This document shows, piece after piece, positions 1 through 12,691 of a stretch of DNA of 64,000 bases. Source of the DNA: Phytophthora quininea (taxonomy: Eukaryota; Oomycota; Peronosporomycetes; Peronosporales; Peronosporaceae). The stretch covers positions 1-64,000 of the forward strand of contig JAAVTG010000584.1 of the NCBI GenBank assembly GCA_011947345.1, written 5' to 3'. The notes beneath the pieces are model-generated. The model searched no databases. It was given only the letters and a program-made list of their open reading frames with translations, and was not told where the DNA came from. Both the position numbers and the translations under genes were made by a program. Numbering within the stretch: position 1 is the stretch's first letter; each line of letters opens with the position of its first letter.

Positions 1-236
1 AAACCCTAAACCCTAAACCCTAAACCCTAAACCCTAAACCCTAAACCCTAAACCCTAAACCCTAAACCCTAAACCCTAAACCCTAAACCCTAAACCCTAA
101 ACCCTAAACCCTAAACCCTAAACCCTAAACCCTAAACCCTAAACCCTAAACCCTAAACCCTAAACCCTAAACCCTAAACCCTAAACCTAAACCCTAAACC
201 CTAAACCCTAAACCCTAAACCTAAACCCTAAACCCT
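1..236. repeat. Telomere, (AAACCCT)n array
   Basis: Uninterrupted AAACCCT repeats run from base 1 to about 185, followed by a few units with one C missing (AAACCT) and then a breakdown into CA-rich sequence after about 236. The C-rich strand reads 5' to 3' inward, so this is a left chromosome end whose G-strand is TTTAGGG. That repeat is known from oomycetes and other stramenopiles and also from plants. The presence of the array argues that the sequence starts at or very near a true chromosome end. Confidence 0.97.
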
Positions 237-2100
237 ACAACACTCAAACCCTACAACACTCACACTCTACACACACTCCACACTTCACTCACAATCACAC
301 TCTACACATACACATTTTCACACTCTACAATACTCACACTCTACAACACTCACACTCTACACACACTCACACTCCACACATACTCACACTCCACTCACAC
401 TCACATTCCACTCTCACTCACCTCACACACACCCACACTCCACACAAACTCACACTCTATACACACTCACACTCTACAACACTCACACTCTACACACACT
501 CACACTCCACACATACTCACACTCCACTCACACTCACATTCCACTCTCACTCACACTCCACACACACCCACACTCCACACAAACTCACACTCTATACACA
601 CTCACACTCTACAACACTCACACTCTACACACACACTCCACACATACTCACACTCCACTCACACTCCACTCCACTCACACTCACACTCACACTCCACACC
701 ACACTCCACACAAACTCACTCTCACACACACTTACACTCTATACACACTCACACCCACACACACACACACCACACAAACTCACACTCCACACACTCACAC
801 TCCACTCACACTCTACACACACTACACACTCCACACAAACTCACACTCCACACACACTCACACTCTACACACATTCACACTCTACAACACTCAAACCCTA
901 CAACACTCACACTCCACACACACTCACACTCCACACATACTCATACTCCACTCACACTCCACACACACCCACACTCCACACAAACTCACTCTCCACACAC
1001 ACTCACACTCTACACACATTCACACTCTACAACACTCAAACCCTACAATACTCACACTCCACACACACTCACACTCCACACATACTCACACCCACTCACA
1101 CTCCACACACACCCACACTCCACACAAACTCACTCTCCACACACACTCACTCTATACACACTCACACTCTACAACACTCACACTCTACAACACACTCACC
1201 CTCTCACATACTCATACTTTACACACACTCACACTCCACACATCCTCACACTCCACACACTCACTCTACACATACACATCTTCACACTCTCACATACACT
1301 CACACTCACACTCTACACACACTCACACTCACACTCATACTCTACACATCCTCACACTCTCACATACTCATACTTTACACACACTTATACTCTACAACAA
1401 TCACATTCTATTCACAATCACACTTTTTACACTTACTCTCTATTTACACTCACACATACTTACACTCACTCATACTTACACTTACACTCCACATACACTT
1501 CTATTCACCACAAACATCCACCCATTCTCTACATACACTCATACACACAAATATCCATTATTTTTCTTAAATTTTCTATTACTCAAACTTTCTCTATTCC
1601 TTCCTCAACTCCATTTTTTCTCTTCTCACACACTCTTATCTTACACACTCACACTTTACACTACACCCATTTATTCTCTACATACTCCTTCTACAAACAT
1701 TCCTATTTCACATACCTATTATACTCTATACAATATCCACATATCTACTCTTACACACCTCATACACTTACACCTATATACACTCTTACACTATTCTATA
1801 CTATCCATACTCTCCACATACTTCTTCTTCTTCTCATTTTTACACATTACCAACTAACTCTATCAAATCATTCAAATCACCTTTCCTATCAATCCCAACC
1901 CATCTCATTATACTCAACTATTATCATTCTTTTCTTTTTCTTTCACTCCCACGCTATCTTTCTCATTTACCTATCACCAAATCATATTTTTACTCCTTCC
2001 TTTTACTCAAACCATATACTACGAACATTCAAACACCAACACATCCATACACAATAACACGCATTCTCTGCGTACATTCCCACTCTACATACTCATATGC
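237..2100. repeat. CA-rich, G-free subtelomeric satellite
   Basis: This stretch is a degenerate mixture of short words such as CACACTC, TCTACAC and TCCACAC, with imperfect higher repeats (for example around 350-560 and 880-1130). From about 1,400 onward it becomes more T-rich and less repetitive. I read every line and found no G on the + strand before position 1953, so the telomere plus this satellite form a 1,952-base G-free strand. I see no gene in it. It grades into the first unit of the 1.39-kb array, whose first ~350 bases are also A/C/T-rich. Confidence 0.9.
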
Positions 2101-5100
2101 TACACCTACTCATACTCTACACAAGCGTACACTCACTCACCTTCATACGATTCCCAATAACAAATAACACTCTCGCACGCATAGCCATCCATGACCTGTT
2201 TCCACTACTTATTATTGATCCTCGTTTCATTAACTAGTCTACATACCTTTTTGTCGCTCCCATACACACATCTATATATGATACAACACGCTTATGCTAC
2301 ACATATTCTCCCTCGACAACAGACTTCCCAACCTCCAATGATACGCTGCATACACTCGCACTATACAAACATTCAAACCTACATACGCACATTCAGTTGC
2401 TACACATATTCCGACCTTACACACCATTTGTCTCATAACCACAGACTCAAGGACGTACTTTCATTATGTTCTTCGTTGAGTCCCGCCAGCAAGTTCACCT
2501 TGCGTCGAAACATATCTCTTCACTGTTTCGATTGAGTCGGGCGTACGATGCCTGCAATGGCGTATGTGAACGCTCATTGGCCGATGCACCAGTTTCTGTC
2601 GCTGCAAACTATCACCATCTTCTTCCCCACATACGCAAACGTAGTCTCCCAAGTTCTCATCCCAAACGGGAGTAAGCGGCCGTAATTACCCTTACCGATC
2701 GTCGATTGGTTCACAGGCCTGTCTCTATCACTTCGCAGTGTCACCATCGTGTTCCTCGTATACAACAACGTGATTCTCCAAGATTTTAGTCGAAGCAGGT
2801 GTGTGCCACCGTAGATAACGTTGCTCCTCGCTGATTGGCTGATGGGCCTGTCTATGTCACCACAGACAATCACCATCGTGTTCTCCACACATGAAAACGT
2901 AGTCTCCCAAGTTTTCATCCCAATCCGGTAATTCCGGCCATAGCTATCCTTCCCGATGGCTGATTGGGTGATGGGCCTGTCTCTGTCTTTTCACACTATC
3001 ACCATCTTCTTCCCCGTATATGAAAACGTCGTCCCCTAAGCTTTCAGCCTAAACCGGTATATACAGCCATAGCAATCGGTACTGATCGCTGATTGGCTGA
3101 TGGGCCTGTCTCTGTCACATCAGACTATCACCATCATGTTCCCCGTATATGAAAACATTCTTCCCCAAGTTTTCAGCTCAATCGGTGGAGTACAGCCGTT
3201 GCTATCGATGCGGATCGCTGATTGGCGGATGCGCCTGTTTCTGCTCGCTCAGAGTATCACCATCGTGTTCGCCATACTGAATAACCCAGTTACACTTAGT
3301 TTCATTATGCTGTGAGCAGTATTACCGTCAGTATCGTCTGATAACCGAAAATAGTGTATCGAGTAGTACTCATTTGGGCGCTAAAAAGCAGCGCGCTAGG
3401 GGAATAAACAGCAGCAAAAGCCCAAAATAGAGCCCATAACGCGACGTCATTTTAGTGCGATACATATGTAGCGCCGACCATATATATATAGACACCTACT
3501 CATACTCTACACAAGCGTACACTCACTCACCTTCATACGATTCCCAATAACAAATAACACTCTCGCACGCATAGCCATCCATGACCTGTTTCCACTACTT
3601 ATTATTGATCCTCGTTTCATTAACTAGTCTACATACCTTTTTGTCGCTCCCATACACACATCTATATATGATACAACACGCTTATTCGACACATATTCTC
3701 CCTCGACAACAGACTTCCCAACCTCCAATGATACGCTGCATACACTCGCACTATACAACCATTCAAACCTACATACGCACATTCAGTTGCTACACATGTT
3801 CCGACCTTACACACCATTGTCTCATAACCACAGACTCAAGGACGTACTTTCATTATGTTCTTCGTTGAGTCCCGCCAGCAAGTTCACCTTGCGTCGAAAC
3901 ATATCTCTTCACTGTTTCGATTGAGTCGGGCGTACGATGCCTGCAATGGCGTATGTGAACGCTCATTGGCCGATGCACCAGTTTCTGTCGCTGCAAACTA
4001 TCACCATCTTCTTCCCCACATACGCAAACGTAGTCTCCCAAGTTCTCATCCCAAACGGGAGTAAGCGGCCGTAATGAACATTACTGATCGTTGATTGATT
4101 GACAAGCCGGTCTCTATCACTTCGCAGTGTCACCATCGTGCTCCTCGTATACAACAACGTGATTCTCCAAGGTTGTAGTCGAAGCAGGTGTGTGCCACCG
4201 TAGATAACGTTGCTCCTCGCTGATTGGCTGATGGGTCTGTCTATGTCACCACAGACAATCACCATCGTGTTCTCCACATATGAAAACGTAGTCTCCCAAG
4301 TTTTCATCCCAATCCGGTAATTCCGGCCATAGCTATCCTTCCCGATGGCTGATTGGGTGATGGGCCTGTCTCTGTCTTTTCACACTATCACCATCTTCTT
4401 CCCCGTATATGAAAGCGTCGTCCCCTAAGTTTTCAGCCGAAACCGGTATGTACAGCCATAGCAATCGCTCCTGATCGCTGATTGGATGATGGACCTGTCT
4501 CTGTCACATGGGACTATCACCATCATGTTCCCCGTATATGAAAACATTCTTCCCCAAGTTTTGAGCTCAATCGGTGGAGTACAGCCGTTGCTATCGATGC
4601 TGATCGCTGATTGGCGGATGCGCCTGTTTCTGCTCGCTCAGAGTATCACCATCGTGTTCGCCTTACTGAAAAACCCAGTTACACTTAGTTTCATTATGCT
4701 GTGAGCAGTATTACCGTCAGTATCGTCTGATAACCGAAAATAGTGTATCGAGTAGTACTCATTTGGGCGCTAAAAAGCAGCGCGCTAGGGGAATAAACAG
4801 CAGCAAAAGCCCAAAATAGAGCCCATAACGCGACGTCATTTTAGTGCGATACATATGTAGCGCCGACCATATATATATAGACACCTACTCATACTCTACA
4901 CAAGCGTACACTCACTCACCTTCATACGATTCCCAATAACAAATAACACTCTCGCACGCATAGCCATCCATGACCTGTTTCCACTACTTATTATTGATCC
5001 TCGTTTCATTAACTAGTCTACATACCTTTTTGTCGCTCCCATACACACATCTATATATGATACAACACGCTTATGCTACACATATTCTCCCTCGACAACA

Positions 5101-8100
5101 GACTTCCCAACCTCCAATGATACGCTGCATACACTCGCACTATACAAACATTCAAACCTACATACGCACATTCAGTTGCTACACATATTCCGACCTTACA
5201 CACCATTTGTCTCATAACCACAGACTCAAGGACGTACTTTCATTATGTTCTTCGTTGAGTCCCGCCAGCAAGTTCACCTTGCGTCGAAACATATCTCTTC
5301 ACTGTTTCGATTGAGTCGGGCGTACGATGCCTGCAATGGCGTATGTGAACGCTCATTGGCCGATGCACCAGTTTCTGTCGCTGCAAACTATCACCATCTT
5401 CTTCCCCACATACGCAAACGTAGTCTCCCAAGTTCTCATCCCAAACGGGAGTAAGCGGCCGTAATTACCCTTACCGATCGTCGATTGGTTCACAGGCCTG
5501 TCTCTATCACTTCGCAGTGTCACCATCGTGTTCCTCGTATACAACAACGTGATTCTCCAAGATTTTAGTCGAAGCAGGTGTGTGCCACCGTAGATAACGT
5601 TGCTCCTCGCTGATTGGCTGATGGGCCTGTCTATGTCACCACAGACAATCACCATCGTGTTCTCCACACATGAAAACGTAGTCTCCCAAGTTTTCATCCC
5701 AATCCGGTAATTCCGGCCATAGCTATCCTTCCCGATGGCTGATTGGGTGATGGGCCTGTCTCTGTCTTTTCACACTATCACCATCTTCTTCCCCGTATAT
5801 GAAAACGTCGTCCCCTAAGCTTTCAGCCTAAACCGGTATATACAGCCATAGCAATCGGTACTGATCGCTGATTGGCTGATGGGCCTGTCTCTGTCACATC
5901 AGACTATCACCATCATGTTCCCCGTATATGAAAACATTCTTCCCCAAGTTTTCAGCTCAATCGGTGGAGTACAGCCGTTGCTATCGATGCGGATCGCTGA
6001 TTGGCGGATGCGCCTGTTTCTGCTCGCTCAGAGTATCACCATCGTGTTCGCCATACTGAATAACCCAGTTACACTTAGTTTCATTATGCTGTGAGCAGTA
6101 TTACCGTCAGTATCGTCTGATAACCGAAAATAGTGTATCGAGTAGTACTCATTTGGGCGCTAAAAAGCAGCGCGCTAGGGAATAAACAGCAGCAAAAGCC
6201 CAAAATAGAGCCCATAACGCGACGTCATTTTAGTGCGATACATATGTAGCGCCGACCATATATATATAGACACCTACTCATACTCTACACAAGCGTACAC
6301 TCACTCACCTTCATACGATTCCCAATAACAAATAACACTCTCGCACGCATAGCCATCCATGACCTGTTTCCACTACTTATTATTGATCCTCGTTTCATTA
6401 ACTAGTCTACATACCTTTTGTCGCTCCCATACACACATCTATATATGATACAACACGCTTATGCTACACATATTCTCCCTCGACAACAGACTTCCCAACC
6501 TCCAATGATACGCTGCATACACTCGCACTATACAAACATTCAAACCTACATACGCACATTCAGTTGCTACACATATTCCGACCTTACACACCATTTGTCT
6601 CATAACCACAGACTCAAGGACGTACTTTCATTATGTTCTTCGTTGAGTCCCGCCAGCAAGTTCACCTTGCGTCGAAACATATCTCTTCACTGTTTCGATT
6701 GAGTCGGGCGTACGATGCCTGCAATGGCGTATGTGAACGCTCATTGGCCGATGCACCAGTTTCTGTCGCTGCAAACTATCACCATCTTCTTCCCCACATA
6801 CGCAAACGTAGTCTCCCAAGTTCTCATCCCAAACGGGAGTAAGCGGCCGTAATTACCCTTACCGATCGTCGATTGGTTCACAGGCCTGTCTCTATCACTT
6901 CGCAGTGTCACCATCGTGTTCCTCGTATACAACAACGTGATTCTCCAAGATTTTAGTCGAAGCAGGTGTGTGCCACCGTAGATAACGTTGCTCCTCGCTG
7001 ATTGGCTGATGGGCCTGTCTATGTCACCACAGACAATCACCATCGTGTTCTCCACACATGAAAACGTAGTCTCCCAAGTTTTCATCCCAATCCGGTAATT
7101 CCGGCCATAGCTATCCTTCCCGATGGCTGATTGGGTGATGGGCCTGTCTCTGTCTTTTCACACTATCACCATCTTCTTCCCCGTATATGAAAACGTCGTC
7201 CCCTAAGCTTTCAGCCTAAACCGGTATATACAGCCATAGCAATCGGTACTGATCGCTGATTGGCTGATGGGCCTGTCTCTGTCACATCAGACTATCACCA
7301 TCATGTTCCCCGTATATGAAAACATTCTTCCCCAAGTTTTGAGCTCAATCGGTGGAGTACAGCCGTTGCTATCGATGCTGATCGCTGATTGGCGGATGCG
7401 CCTGTTTCTGCTCGCTCAGAGTATCACCATCGTGTTCGCCTTACTGAAAAACCCAGTTACACTTAGTTTCATTATGCTGTGAGCAGTATTACCGTCAGTA
7501 TCGTCTGATAACCGAAAATAGTGTATCGAGTAGTACTCATTTGGGCGCTAAAAAGCAGCGCGCTAGGGAATAAACAGCAGCAAAAGCCCAAAATAGAGCC
7601 CATAACGCGACGTCATTTTAGTGCGATACATATGTAGCGCCGACCATATATATATAGACACCTACTCATACTCTACACAAGCGTACACTCACTCACCTTC
7701 ATACGATTCCCAATAACAAATAACACTCTCGCACGCATAGCCATCCATGACCTGTTTCCACTACTTATTATTGATCCTCGTTTCATTAACTAGTCTACAT
7801 ACCTTTTGTCGCTCCCATACACACATCTATATATGATACAACACGCTTATGCTACACATATTCTCCCTCGACAACAGACTTCCCAACCTCCAATGATACG
7901 CTGCATACACTCGCACTATACAAACATTCAAACCTACATACGCACATTCAGTTGCTACACATATTCCGACCTTACACACCATTTGTCTCATAACCACAGA
8001 CTCAAGGACGTACTTTCATTATGTTCTTCGTTGAGTCCCGCCAGCAAGTTCACCTTGCGTCGAAACATATCTCTTCACTGTTTCGATTGAGTCGGGCGTA

Positions 8101-10432
8101 CGATGCCTGCAATGGCGTATGTGAACGCTCATTGGCCGATGCACCAGTTTCTGTCGCTGCAAACTATCACCATCTTCTTCCCCACATACGCAAACGTAGT
8201 CTCCCAAGTTCTCATCCCAAACGGGAGTAAGCGGCCGTAATTACCCTTACCGATCGTCGATTGGTTCACAGGCCTGTCTCTATCACTTCGCAGTGTCACC
8301 ATCGTGTTCCTCGTATACAACAACGTGATTCTCCAAGATTTTAGTCGAAGCAGGTGTGTGCCACCGTAGATAACGTTGCTCCTCGCTGATTGGCTGATGG
8401 GCCTGTCTATGTCACCACAGACAATCACCATCGTGTTCTCCACACATGAAAACGTAGTCTCCCAAGTTTTCATCCCAATCCGGTAATTCCGGCCATAGCT
8501 ATCCTTCCCGATGGCTGATTGGGTGATGGGCCTGTCTCTGTCTTTTCACACTATCACCATCTTCTTCCCCGTATATGAAAACGTCGTCCCCTAAGCTTTC
8601 AGCCTAAACCGGTATATACAGCCATAGCAATCGGTACTGATCGCTGATTGGCTGATGGGCCTGTCTCTGTCACATCAGACTATCACCATCATGTTCCCGT
8701 ATATGAAAACATTCTTCCCCAAGTTTTCAGCTCAATCGGTGGAGTACAGCCGTTGCTATCGATGCGGATCGCTGATTGGCGGATGCGCCTGTTTCTGCTC
8801 GCTCAGAGTATCACCATCGTGTTCGCCATACTGAATAACCCAGTTACACTTAGTTTCATTATGCTGTGAGCAGTATTACCGTCAGTATCGTCTGATAACC
8901 GAAAATAGTGTATCGAGTAGTACTCATTTGGGCGCTAAAAAGCAGCGCTAGGGAATAAACAGCAGCAAAAGCCCAAAATAGAGCCCATAACGCGACGTCA
9001 TTTTAGTGCGATACATATGTAGCGCCGACCATATATATATAAGACACCTACTCATACTCTACACAAGCGTACACTCACTCACCTTCATACGATTCCCAAT
9101 AACAAATAACACTCTCGCACGCATAGCCATCCATGACCTGTTTCCACTACTTATTATTGATCCTCGTTTCATTAACTAGTCTACATACCTTTTTGTCGCT
9201 CCCATACACACATCTATATATGATACAACACGCTTATGCTACACATATTCTCCCTCGACAACAGACTTCCCAACCTCCAATGATACGCTGCATACACTCG
9301 CACTATACAAACATTCAAACCTACATACGCACATTCAGTTGCTACACATATTCCGACCTTACACACCATTTGTCTCATAACCACAGACTCAAGGACGTAC
9401 TTTCATTATGTTCTTCGTTGAGTCCCGCCAGCAAGTTCACCTTGCGTCGAAACATATCTCTTCACTGTTTCGATTGAGTCGGGCGTACGATGCCTGCAAT
9501 GGCGTATGTGAACGCTCATTGGCCGATGCACCAGTTTCTGTCGCTGCAAACTATCACCATCTTCTTCCCCACATACGCAAACGTAGTCTCCCAAGTTCTC
9601 ATCCCAAACGGGAGTAAGCGGCCGTAATTACCCTTACCGATCGTCGATTGGTTCACAGGCCTGTCTCTATCACTTCGCAGTGTCACCATCGTGTTCCTCG
9701 TATACAACAACGTGATTCTCCAAGATTTTAGTCGAAGCAGGTGTGTGCCACCGTAGATAACGTTGCTCCTCGCTGATTGGCTGATGGGCCTGTCTATGTC
9801 ACCACAGACAATCACCATCGTGTTCTCCACACATGAAAACGTAGTCTCCCAAGTTTTCATCCCAATCCGGTAATTCCGGCCATAGCTATCCTTCCCGATG
9901 GCTGATTGGGTGATGGGCCTGTCTCTGTCTTTTCACACTATCACCATCTTCTTCCCCGTATATGAAAACGTCGTCCCCTAAGCTTTCAGCCTAAACCGGT
10001 ATATACAGCCATAGCAATCGGTACTGATCGCTGATTGGCTGATGGGCCTGTCTCTGTCACATCAGACTATCACCATCATGTTCCGCGTATATGAAAACAT
10101 TCTTCCCCAAGTTTTCAGCTCAATCGGTGGAGTACAGCCGTTGCTATCGATGCGGATCGCTGATTGGCGGATGCGCCTGTTTCTGCTCGCTCAGAGTATC
10201 ACCATCGTGTTCGCCATACTGAAAACCCCAGTTACACTTAGTTTCATTATGCTGTGAGCAGTATTACCGTCAGTATCGTCTGATAACCGAAAATAGTGTA
10301 TCGAGTAGTACTCATTTGGGCGCTAAAAAGCAGCGCGCTAGGGGAATAAACAGCAGCAAAAGCCCAAAATAGAGCCCATAACGCGACGTCATTTTAGTGC
10401 GATACATATGTAGCGCCGACCATATATATATA
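2101..10432. repeat. Six-copy tandem array of a ~1.39-kb subtelomeric unit
   Basis: Six head-to-tail units start near 2101, 3491, 4880, 6269, 7657 and 9043, with lengths of about 1386-1390 bp. Each opens with an A/C/T-rich segment resembling the preceding satellite, continues into six 129-bp sub-repeats, then a unique ~200-bp tail ending in a TATATATA run. Units differ by a few substitutions and 1-2 base indels; unit 2 is the most divergent. Small ORFs of 62-114 codons recur in every unit on both strands, but they overlap one another and carry no recognisable domain, so I do not call them genes. The last unit ends in its AT run exactly where a Copia relic begins. Confidence 0.97.
2571..3344. 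repeat. 129-bp nested sub-repeats (unit 1 as example)
   Basis: Within the first 1.39-kb unit, six sub-repeats begin at 2571, 2700, 2829, 2958, 3087 and 3216, exactly 129 bp apart. Each starts with a variant of CGCTGATTGGCTGATGGGCC, has a central ACTATCACCATC-like word, and contains a GTATATGAAAAC-like word or a decayed version of it. The same arrangement recurs in the other five units. Each sub-repeat carries an ATTGG, the reverse complement of CCAAT; whether this matters is unknown. The array is therefore a two-level (higher-order) repeat. Confidence 0.9.
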
Positions 10433-10435
10433 CAC

Positions 10436-11560
10436 TCCGTATAGAATATTGCAGGCTTTCCTCTTGACGACGGATTCGTCAGGAAAGTGAAACAAGCGCT
10501 GTATGGCCTCCATCAGAGTTGCAAAGGAATGGAACGACGAGTTAAGCGAGCGGATGACTGAAAAAGGTTGGCACAAGAACTTAACAGTGCCGAGCCTGTA
10601 TACGTACTTCGAGTGCGGCATGACGTCGATTCTTCTAGTGTATATAAACGATATTTTATGTGCGACGAACGATGCGACTTTCAAGGACAAAATAGACAGT
10701 AAGTATGGTTTCAAAGACCAAGCACAACTGAAAATTATCTTGGTATACAAGCGGAGTCTGACGAAAATGGAGTACTTTTCCACCAGGCCAAGTATGCTGA
10801 TGAAGTCCTGAAAAGATTTGGCTTTGAATAGTTGTCGTGGCTGTAGATAGCCGATGGAGACCAATCTGAAGCTATAGAAGACGGATGGTAATGTCAAGGA
10901 ACCAGGCAGTGATTACCGTGCTACAGTTGGGTCGCTAATGTACCTTGCAACGGGGACTAGTCCAAATCAAGCATACAGCGTTGGGTATCAAAGCAGATTT
11001 TGTAAGAATCCAATCAGTTAGGATGGTGGAGATCTAAAATGTGTGCTGAATACCTTGCCGCAACGAGACATCAGGGCATTTACTACAGAAACGGCTGTGT
11101 AGTTCCAGCGGCGTCGCCGACCGTGAGAATGGAAGGTTTCTGTGATGCAGACTGGGAAATTGTCTTGACACGTGGAAGAGCGTCATGGGGTACGTGGTCA
11201 GGGTTTATGGCAGACCGGTGCAGCTCGTAGAGAGAGCGTAGTGGCTTAGAGCACAGGGGAGGTTGACTATGTTGCCTCCTTTGAAGCTATCCAGAAAGGA
11301 CGTGCAATTGAAAACGTTTTGATTAGATTCTTCCTACTTTTGGACTGGAATTTACGCTGGGCGTCGACAACCAAGCAGCTTTGGCGTTGGCGAGTCGCAT
11401 GTCTTACAGCAGAAAGACTCGGCTCATCGAGCTTCGCTACTAATACGTGCGCGAGTTAGTGGAGAGAAGAGCAGTGCAGTTGTGGTAGGTGGCAGGTGAC
11501 AAAAATCAGCGGATATGTTCACAAGCCGGTGAACCACTTGCGACTGAAGGCGTTGAAGGC
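10436..11560 (+). pseudogene. Ty1/Copia retrotransposon relic (RT-RNase H)
   Basis: Conceptual translation across several frames gives typical Copia pol fragments. They include RKVKQALYGLHQS, an LVYINDILCA segment at the position of the reverse transcriptase YVDD box, a FHQAKYADEVLKRFGF segment, GSLMYLATGTSPN, a CDADW segment and RNase H-like DNQAALALAS. Stops and frame changes throughout show it is dead. The 5' side (gag, protease, integrase, N-terminal RT) is missing, cut off exactly at the edge of the satellite array. No LTR is evident on the 3' side. I infer either insertion followed by satellite expansion, or a breakpoint used when the array was joined to the chromosome arm. Confidence 0.82.
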
Positions 11561-12550
11561 GCTGATCAGCATTAACCCGGAGGGCAAAACCACGGTGTGC
11601 GAGGATCGTCACCAGATGTACGCAAAAGCTGCACTTCGGAAAGCGGCGTGTTGTGATGCGGACCGGTCGCTCTAGTCCGTTGGGAGTTGCGAAGGCTTGT
11701 GGCAACGGAAGATGCGAAAGATAAAGCAGGACTGGGACGAGCGACGGCAACAGGGACCAAGGAAGCTAAAAGAAGGAATAGCTATCCGTAGCTTGTGTGC
11801 ATGTTTGTAGCGTGGGGCAGAAGGGTTTAGAGTTGAATTTGCACTGCAGCGTGCAAGCAGAAGCAGGAGCTGCCGCAGAGGAAACAAGTTAGCAAAAGTT
11901 CAAACCACTCATTACAACTCTCACGTACCTGCAGGAGCAGCTCTTGCTGCAAACGAAAAATACACCCTTCAAAACTTCACTAAAGTTTTATAATAACTGT
12001 GTTTTCATTTTATTTTACGGAATGTTTTTTTATCTGTAAACGTCTACGTCAGTGAAGAACACAGGTTGAATTAATAAGACAAGTTTATTGGTGATGGATG
12101 TGTTCGCAACACTGCCGCCGCTGTCCACTTGCTGCCCGTCCTGGAATCGCTACTCGATCGCTTGGCCCACCCGCTTGGTCTTGAGAAGTGAGTTCGAAAT
12201 TCGACCTGATACCACTTCCCGCTAAAGTACGAAATCGCTACCGTAGGTTGTATGACGTTCTAGGCTGTTCGCCACACACCCAAAAAGTAATTTAATGGCG
12301 ATAGGTAGGATGCAGACAAAAGTGCGGGAAAAGTACGTATCGCCGCGGACAGACACACGGAAGGACAGCGTACGAGCAAATTACGCCGCTACGACTAGAA
12401 TTGGGGTCGCCCGCTTACACGGGAGATAGGGCATGGTTTAATGCAACCCATTCCGTTCGATTTGCATCGCGCTCCACTACTTGCAAGTGCCGCCTTCGCT
12501 GTCGCTCGGCAGCAAGATGGGGTTGTGGGACCTGGTGAGGACGCAGGTAA
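11561..12550. other. No gene seen; decayed sequence
   Basis: The first part, to about 11,900, may be further decayed retroelement 3' sequence. The rest includes an A/T-rich stretch around 11,970-12,080. I find no ORF with recognisable content, no RNA gene and no repeat that I can match elsewhere in the window. Confidence 0.5.
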
Positions 12551-12691
12551 TTAGAAGCCCCTGTAAGCGGCGAAGATCTCGCGGTGGACGATGTTCTTCA
12601 TGTGCACAACGTCTTCGCCGATGGCCGAGTCGTCTACCATGATCGTGGTGCCGTTTCTCGATCTCACGCGCGACACCGCCACGTCAAGCTA
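12551..12691 (-). pseudogene. C-terminal tail of a Helitron-type PIF1-like helicase
   Basis: The minus strand encodes about 46 residues ending at a TAA. It begins LDVAVSRVRSRNG and contains HMKNIVHREIF. This matches the end of the superfamily 1 helicase of Helitrons, where the (Y/F)VALSRV motif VI precedes a short tail; the larger Helitron copy near 25,850-25,954 ends in comparable VALSRVTSRSK and RNIVYT segments. Only the tail is present and the upstream helicase motifs are absent, so this is a truncated second Helitron relic. Confidence 0.6.

Noticed and set aside
237..2100. CRISPR-like or minisatellite array with regular spacers
   Set aside because: Word spacing is irregular, no constant repeat/spacer pattern exists, and the location next to a eukaryotic telomere explains the sequence.
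2191..10257. Recurring ORFs of 62-114 codons in every satellite unit
   Set aside because: They overlap on both strands, have no domain, and recur only because the DNA repeats; indels between units change their starts and ends freely.
11424..11887. Overlapping minus-strand ORFs beside the Copia relic
   Set aside because: They lie antisense to or just beyond the RNase H relic, are low-complexity and lack any recognisable motif.
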